Positions 58,501-64,000 of a stretch of DNA of 64,000 nt are shown in pieces; positions within the stretch are counted from its first letter, which is position 1, and each line of letters opens with the position of its first letter. Source of the DNA: Cyclospora cayetanensis (lineage: Eukaryota > Apicomplexa > Conoidasida > Eucoccidiorida > Eimeriidae). Made by a program: the position numbers and the translations under genes. A model generated the notes under the pieces. The model did no database searches and was not told where the DNA came from. It saw only the letters and a list, made by a program, of their open reading frames with translations. The stretch is taken from positions 124,001-188,000 of the forward strand of contig NW_020312192.1 in assembly GCF_002999335.1 (NCBI RefSeq), written 5' to 3'.

Positions 58501-59324
58501 GAAGAGCACGAGCTCAGCGTGTTTTGCCGTGTGGCCTTCCAGCAGGTGTATGGTGGGGGATCTCCTCTGCAGCATAATGCACACGGAATAGCTGCTGCGG
58601 GAGTTTGCCATCGCTGCTGCAGCTGTCCTCATGCCTGGTGTGTTCGTTCTTGTGTGTAGGATCTAAACGATCTCTGGCACCCTTCCCAGGATGAAGGCGG
58701 CAGCGCGGATGTGCCTCATCGATTGCCACTGCCTTGCGCATACAGTGTCTGAACGATTCTGCATATTCATGGGGTAGCTGCATTGCCTTACCTCCACGGC
58801 AGCTTCCTTCGGTGCGTCTTGAACCAGCCCTGTAGGGCTGTAGCAAAAGCCAAAGGCCTCATGAGATGCAGATGATACCCACAACACTGCAGCAGAGACG
58901 CGGCGGATGCAAGCTCTTCTAAAGGCGTGGATTCGTTGTCTGCTGCTGCTGGTAGCGAGGCTGCTGTACGAGGTTTTTCTTGCCCCTCCGTCTCGTCACC
59001 AGACTTCTCCTTGTCATGGGAGGTGCCAGCTAGTGTGGAATCCCTCCGCTGTGCATGAAGCCTGTTACAGGCATCACAAGTAGAAGTAGAAGAAAGAGGG
59101 GGCACGTCTTCTTTCTTCTGCTTCTTTGTTGCTTGGAGGGATTTTCCGGCCGACATTCTGCTCCGGCGGGAGACGCCTAAAGGGGTTCGTGGAGACCCTT
59201 GAGGGGCCGCTCCAGCTGCAGGCGGGGGCGAAAGGGGAAGTGCTCTTTCAGAGGAAGTAGTCTCGCCCGCTAAGCCTTCTGAGAGAGGGGTGGGGACTTC
59301 TGGGGTTGTTGCGGTTGCTGTCAT
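55563..59324 (-). CDS. MUTYH: MUTYH, adenine DNA glycosylase (A/G-specific), with insertion
   Basis: Exon 1 is 59324-58792, exon 2 begins at 58566 and exon 3 near 57887; these are joined in phase. Downstream boundaries are approximate. The enzyme removes adenine mispaired with 8-oxoguanine. Motifs in order: [37 protein letters not shown] (catalytic Glu in WVSE), [20 protein letters not shown] with [26 protein letters not shown], the helix-hairpin-helix [20 protein letters not shown] with VDGNVTRV (catalytic Asp), then [20 protein letters not shown] with SACP, the iron-sulphur loop. A C-terminal MutT-like domain is present ([42 protein letters not shown]). About 110 residues are inserted between LPWR and YGTWVSE, containing a PCNA-box-like motif. 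The fourth cluster Cys is displaced or behind an unresolved intron. A last exon near 55003-55070 is possible. Confidence 0.85.
55767..55784. repeat. (TA)n microsatellite
   Basis: Nine TA units lie in a presumed MUTYH intron near its 3' end. It is simple-sequence DNA without evident function. Confidence 0.9.
57119..57185. repeat. (GATA/GAAA)n simple repeat
   Basis: A purine-rich tract of GAGA, GATA and GAAA units is found between MUTYH exons. The predicted Ser/Leu/Phe-rich frame through it on the minus strand is therefore intronic and not protein. Confidence 0.8.
58395..58418 (-). other. PIP-box-like motif (QRPITAFF) in MUTYH
   Basis: Residues 228-235 of the spliced product read QRPITAFF, an exact fit to the PCNA-interacting consensus Q-x-x-(I/L/M)-x-x-aromatic-aromatic. 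It is followed by a basic stretch ([10 protein letters not shown]). It lies in the family-atypical insertion of exon 2, and the frame is fixed on both sides by conserved MutY sequence ([11 protein letters not shown] and WVSEVML). Confidence 0.7.
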
Positions 59325-59393
59325 TGCGTCTGGTGCTGTCAGCAGTTTTTAACAAGCGTAACCAATTATTTTGGTGGAGCTTCTGATGCCTAA

Positions 59394-60253
59394 TTAGGAC
59401 CAGCTAGGCCTCAGCCAGAGCATCGGGCGTAGCCGCGCTGCTTCTAATGCTCTTTTTGCATCGGGAACCGCAGGAGGCATCGCGGAAAAACCCGCGATTT
59501 TCTCCGTCTTCTGGGGCTCTGCGGCGTCCGTACACTCCATACCATTCATTTGTTGAAATTTCGACGAATCAAAGCCAGGGGCGTGCGAAGGCCTACGGGA
59601 TTTTGGAGGGGGGCGTGGTGGACTGTGCTGTATCGGGGGGTTGCGGGGGCCCCGGAGTGACCTCCAGGTGGTGTTCGTGGTGGTCTTGCTGCTGCCACTG
59701 CCGGTGTGTTCGAGAAAATCGAGGAAGACGGTTTTTCTGGGACGCACACTAAAACTGGCCAACGCAACAAACTCGAGAGATATAGTGGAGAACCTGCAGC
59801 CATCCTTACCCTCGTCCTTAGCGTGCCTGCCTAAGGACACCCTCGTCCTCGCCGAAGCCTTCTGTGCTGTATCCGTCTCTGCGCTTCACCTGCAGGGGTA
59901 GAAAGTAGGTACGGCGATTTGAATGCGTGGCGGGGAGCCGTGCTACAGGCACAGGGGAGGAATACGCGAAGGGTATCACACGCTGTGAACTGGTGAATTC
60001 GTCTAGCCCGATAAAGGCATCGACTGCCTTTACAGAAGCAAATCGAGGTGTGAAAAGGCTCCTGAGCTGAGAAATCGACGGGTTCTGTACACACGGGCTG
60101 ATGCACACACACAAACATGCACGGACACCACAATGACGTTTGCCTGCGACGAGTCCACCTGTACTTCAGTGTCCAAAGATGCCCTTTGGCACCCTGCTCG
60201 TTATATTCAGACAAGGATAGAATGCTGGGTATGGCTGCTTGTATTAATTCCAA
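59394..60253 (-). CDS. Unassigned minus-strand gene, at least two exons
   Basis: A stretch after a TACAG acceptor at 60084 reads NPSISQLRSLFTPRFASVKA then VDAFIGLDEFTSSQRVIPFA and ends near a CTGCAG|GTGAAG donor at about 59899. It looks like real coding sequence. Downstream, two overlapping frames end at 59394 and 59546. One reads APGFDSSKFQQMNGMECTDA, the other SSIFSNTPAVAAARPPRTPP, and I cannot choose between them by phase. An upstream exon near 60250 is possible. No family is recognised. Confidence 0.4.
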
Positions 60254-61162
60254 TTCCTCGGAGTAGGGAAAGTTCTCCGGATACCAGTAGGACGAACGGC
60301 GTACTTAGTGTGTGTCACTGACTACTAATGCCCCGACTCTCTAAAGGGTGCAGCTACGCGCATCTCAGCTGTTCAATCTCCCATCGCGGCGGGTCCCTGT
60401 GTATATGGGCAAATACAGGGGAACATTTTTAGGAGAAGACTTCATGAGAAGCCACTTAGTTTTGGTTTGGGTGCGTTGCAAAGGGTCCTCCAAGGGGGCT
60501 AAAGAGAGCACTGCACTACCACCTACAGCTTCAGCAGCGAGTTACCCCGCTGTATGCTCCAAAGACTGCATATAGGCTTGGTTTGTTGCTTGTTGGTGCA
60601 ACGTGCATCCGCCGCTGAAATCCGCTGCATCTGAGACTTCGGAACGCACGGCAGCCTGTTTTTCTTTTTGGCTTCTACTGCACCTCCCTCGCATCATCTC
60701 AGTTTTCCCGTCCTATGTATCTCTTTGGCTATCTGCATCTAAGTTTTTGCGTATCGGCTGTCTATTGTTTCTCCGTAGACGCAGGCCTTGCCTGCTGTTT
60801 TGCTGCAGCAGCAGAAGCTAAAGTAGAGCAGGTGCGCGTAGAGGCAGTGGCACTCGACTGCACAAACGAACAGTGTCTTCCACCAAGCACGGAGGCCAAC
60901 TAGGGAAGTAGAAGCACGACCGCAGGGGCAACTAGGAAGAGTTCAGAAAGCACAGGGGGTGACGATCCGGAAGAAGCAGCGCGCAAAAAGAAGCCAGAAA
61001 TGGAGGAAGCGGGTTCCTTTGGACCCAAAGTTGCATGGCTGCGTGGCTGCAGTACCACGCGCGTTTAGCTGAACCTTTCCACAAGAACCTTAGAGGTCTA
61101 TTCGAAACTTTCACTTACACATTTTAAAAGACAAGGAAATGACAAGCCAAAATTGGGACGGA
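60254..61162. other. Intergenic or unresolved sequence
   Basis: Short frames on + (60348-60575 and 60603-60905) lack domains. The stretch is likely the 3' flank of the Gln-rich gene (-) and the 5' flank of the preceding minus-strand gene. Confidence 0.35.
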
Positions 61163-62929
61163 TTAAGAGACCGCTGCCCAGTCTAAGGCATCCGTTTCTT
61201 CACTAAACATCTGGGCCACATCCTCAGGGCTCAGTAACTGCTGCACGAACTTTGCATCCGACAACCAGTCATTGCTGCTGCTGCTGCTGCTGGCTAGTTG
61301 CTGCTGGCGCTGTGGCCACCCACAGTTTAGCTGCTGCTGTTCCATTTGCTGCTGCGGAGCCTCCTGCCGCATATTTCCACTCAGGCACGTCTTCTGCTGC
61401 TTGGGAGGAGATGGCGTAGGGCCCTCACCCGCAGGGGGAGCCCAGGAGGCTGAGCTGCCGTGCGAGGCAGCGAGGCGCTTGATAGGCGTTGACGAGCTGC
61501 TACTAGGCCAGGCTTCCTGCTGCTGACGGTCCCTTGAGCGTTGGAATCCCTGAGCTGCGAAGCCACCGGAAGGGCAGGGAGCCCTGCGTACGCAGATCTC
61601 TTGCTGTTGCCACCACTGCTGTGCATGTTGTTGCTGCTGCTGGCTTTGTTTGCATGACACTGGAGCCCCTGGTGTGTTGTAGCCTCTGTTTCTATGAGCA
61701 TCAGAAACGGTACCCGCGGCAGCTGATGCAGCCTCATTAATCACTTGGCTCTGTTCTTTTGCTTGAGAGAGGGCCACATCTAGGGCTACATCCAGATCCT
61801 CCCAGTCGGATGCACTCAATGCAAAGGGAGACAGGCCCTGCTGCTGCTCTTGCTGCTGCTGCCGCTGTTGTTGCTCTTGTGGGTACTGCTGCTCCTGAAT
61901 GGGCTCTCCTGTAATTTTGGCTTCTATTCCATCTACGGGGGCAGGAGCAAAATCCGAGGCGCCAGCAGCACTATCAGAATGCTGTCTTGTGCTCTCTGGT
62001 GCTTCTGCTCCTGCTGCTCCTTCTGCTTCTGCTTCTGATGGTGCCCGTGGAGATTCTGGTGTTTGTGCCTCTGCTGATGTTGTTGTTGGTGATATTCCTG
62101 CTCTTGTGGAGAAAACGCACTTTTGTGACCTTTCCGCGGCGTTTACTACCGCTTGTGCTGCTGATAACGATGCTTGCGCTTCAACATGGGATGCAGACGC
62201 GTCTTCTTCTGGTGACCTTCCTGCTGTTGCTGTGGCTGTTACTCGAGTGAGCGGCTCTGCTCGAGATTCCTGTGCTAGTCCGTGCTGTAGCTCGCTGGTC
62301 TGCGGTACGCTTGAGGCTTCGAGCACAACGGTCGCTTGGGAGTCGCTGTCATATTCCGTTGCTACTGCAACTGTCTCCGCTGCATGTGCTGCATCTGCTG
62401 CATGCGGTGCTGAGCCTCTGTCCACCTGGGCATTCTTGACAGGTGCTGCTGCTGCTGCTGGCTCTGTTGTATTCGGTTGTGGATCGCTGTCCACTTGGGT
62501 CTCCCCGGCGTGTGCTGCTGCTGCAGCAAAGTCTTCTACCGTCCACGTGTATGCCTGCTGCTGCTGTGATGACAGCTGCGAATCTTCGCAGAGCTTCTCC
62601 CACAGGGGCAGCAGTCGTTGCCGGTACTGCTGCGGCAGCTGCTGGGGAGGCGCAGTAGACGCAGTATTATCTTGGCTAGCAGCGGAAAGCAGCGAACCCC
62701 TCCTTTGTTGGTAAAAAAGACTGGTATCCTCCGCCTCCGACTGTTGGGACCACTTCAGCTGTTGCTGCTGCTGCTGCCGAGAGAGCTGCGTAAAGTCCTG
62801 AGTGCACGGAAGCCGCCCAGGGCATACACCCCTCTGGCTTTCTGGGTGCAGCAGCACCACTAGCGGCTCCTCAGGAACCTCTGGATGCTCCGGGGGCCCC
62901 CACAGACCCAATGCAGATAGCAGGGTCAT
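61163..62929 (-). CDS. Large Gln/Ala/Ser-rich protein, no known family
   Basis: The frame from the ATG at 62929 encodes 588 residues and ends at TAA at 61163. Most of it is low complexity coded by CAG/GCA-type triplets: Gln runs (61840-61890, 61620-61650, 62760-62780), Ala-rich spans and a Ser run (61270-61292). Four short segments look structured: MTLLSALGLWGPPEHPEVPE at the start, QQAYTWTVEDFAAAAAHAG, ASDWEDLDVALDVALSQAK, and the C-terminal DWLSDAKFVQQLLSPEDVAQ with MFSEETDALDWAAVS. The last two are acidic amphipathic helices that would suit protein binding or transcriptional activation, which is only a guess. The long + frame 61899-62714 is its antisense shadow. Confidence 0.65.
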   Translation of the reverse strand: MTLLSALGLWGPPEHPEVPEEPLVVLLHPESQRGVCPGRLPCTQDFTQLSRQQQQQQLKWSQQSEAEDTSLFYQQRRGSLLSAASQDNTASTAPPQQLPQQYRQRLLPLWEKLCEDSQLSSQQQQAYTWTVEDFAAAAAHAGETQVDSDPQPNTTEPAAAAAPVKNAQVDRGSAPHAADAAHAAETVAVATEYDSDSQATVVLEASSVPQTSELQHGLAQESRAEPLTRVTATATAGRSPEEDASASHVEAQASLSAAQAVVNAAERSQKCVFSTRAGISPTTTSAEAQTPESPRAPSEAEAEGAAGAEAPESTRQHSDSAAGASDFAPAPVDGIEAKITGEPIQEQQYPQEQQQRQQQQEQQQGLSPFALSASDWEDLDVALDVALSQAKEQSQVINEAASAAAGTVSDAHRNRGYNTPGAPVSCKQSQQQQQHAQQWWQQQEICVRRAPCPSGGFAAQGFQRSRDRQQQEAWPSSSSSTPIKRLAASHGSSASWAPPAGEGPTPSPPKQQKTCLSGNMRQEAPQQQMEQQQLNCGWPQRQQQLASSSSSSNDWLSDAKFVQQLLSPEDVAQMFSEETDALDWAAVS

Positions 62930-64000
62930 CACACCATGAACACCCTTAACTCTGCGCCTCTTCGGAGCTGTATGCGGGGGAGTGTACCTGCTTCCTTTGT
63001 ATTAGGTCACCGGGGCATGCCCGCGGTGGCTCACCGTGGAGTGTGGGAGGCTCCGAAGCGGCTGCACTCCTGGCAGGAACTGCACTTCGCTTTACCTGCG
63101 AAAGCGGCAAGGTTGGGGAAGATGATGCATGAATGCAAATTACTCGGTATCGGGGGTGTTTCCCAGTGGGGTTGCTAGAAATCTGGGGTGTATGTGCAGC
63201 TCTGATGCTTGGGCTGTCTTGCAAAATTCGTAAGTTAGTTCCAATACATGCATGAGAAACCTGAGACATGGTAAAAATTCAAGAGAGGGTTAGAGTGTGT
63301 AGGGCTTACAGCGTCCGTTGCATGTTTCCAACGCCGCTGATGGGCTCCCGGCATCCAGAGATTTAGAGAGATAGCTGCATCGAGTGAATATTCAGCTCTC
63401 TTCCTCCGCTTCAATTCCATGAAACTGATCGTTGGAGCTACTGGTCTTGTATGAGCATGACTGTTAATTTTAAAATAAGCTTTCGAAGCTCGCCGACGCA
63501 CACACCCCCGCCCCCAACACAGCCGACTTGCCCTTTTCAGCTCCTTCCGCCTATTTCCTCAGACCCTCGTATGCCTTGACACATGGTCTACGACTGACAT
63601 ATATCTTTCCACCTTGTCTAGTCGTCGTGCCCACCGCTTGTATAATCGTGGAAGCCCATACACTCCCCATCGAGAGCCCCTCAACGCACCCGAGCTTTCG
63701 CAATCGCCTTAACCAGCACTATTACTCCCGTCAGCCCAGGTCTTAGCGCTAAACGCAGAAGTTGCCTATGCGGTGGAATTTTCTGCTTCACCCGTAACTC
63801 GGTTAAGTGAACGCACCTAAGGAAGCACACAGTGCCGGCCATAGAGCACTTTACAAGGTCACACTGTGCGTGCAGTGGTCGCCAGAGGATAGGCCGTACT
63901 TACGGACTGTCCCCTTGTTAATTACCGCCATCCACATTTCCAGGGACGGACACGTGAAGGCTAGTAGAAGTCGCATCTCGACCCAGCAAATCACGCTATT
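62930..64000. other. Upstream flank; no gene recognised
   Basis: Frames such as 62946-63269 (-) and 63235-63501 (-) have no domain signal. It probably contains the promoter of the Gln-rich gene. The window ends without a clear further gene. Confidence 0.35.

Noticed and set aside
61899..62714. Long + strand open frame of 271 codons rich in Ala, Ser and Cys
   Set aside because: It is the antisense of the Gln/Ala-rich minus-strand gene. Triplet repeats keep several frames open at once, and it lacks any domain.

Overview
This window looks like nuclear DNA of a coccidian apicomplexan of the Eimeria/Cyclospora type. The evidence is intron-dense genes with GT-AG splice sites, CAG/CTG trinucleotide runs that become Gln, Ala, Ser or Leu runs in proteins, conserved eukaryotic housekeeping genes, and decayed Ty3/gypsy retroelements of the kind reported from Eimeria. 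The genus call is an inference; no rRNA or organelle marker is present.

Layout. 1-7.9 kb: a minus-strand Fyv7/CCDC59-like rRNA-processing protein (1374-2237), the copper chaperone COX17 (2938-3225, +), then gene-poor DNA with a dead Ty3/gypsy reverse transcriptase/RNase H (about 5.6-6.75 kb). 7.9-29.7 kb is the gene-rich core: lariat debranching enzyme DBR1 (+, nine exons), eEF1B beta (-, four exons), ribosome-biogenesis factor KRI1 (+, about 15 exons), and cleavage stimulation factor subunit CSTF3/Rna14 (-, many exons). 29.7-36.5 kb is mostly unassigned, with one probable coiled-coil tail-anchored protein gene (about 33.2-34.1 kb). 36.6-44.3 kb: a RAD51-paralogue ATPase most like XRCC3 (-), a MetX-family homoserine O-acetyltransferase (+, six exons) and an enkurin-domain protein (+, three exons). 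44.3-52.2 kb is gene-poor and holds a second, longer dead Ty3/gypsy element (RT, RNase H and integrase remnants, 47.5-50.4 kb). 52.8-64 kb: a proline-rich single-pass membrane protein (+), the adenine DNA glycosylase MUTYH (-), an unassigned minus-strand gene, and a 588-residue Gln/Ala/Ser-rich protein (-).

For DBR1, eEF1B beta, MetX and ENKUR, and for most of KRI1, I derived exon boundaries by hand: donors, acceptors and codon phase agree across every junction except where stated. CSTF3 and MUTYH are only partly resolved. The genes do not form one pathway, but RNA metabolism is well represented (DBR1, CSTF3, KRI1, Fyv7-like, eEF1B), and two genome-maintenance genes are present (XRCC3-like, MUTYH). 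I found no convincing novel multi-gene system. The most interesting points are a PCNA-binding-like motif in an insertion of MUTYH, a ZZ-type zinc finger inside KRI1, an enkurin-domain gene with a duplicated exon boundary, and two related retroelement corpses.
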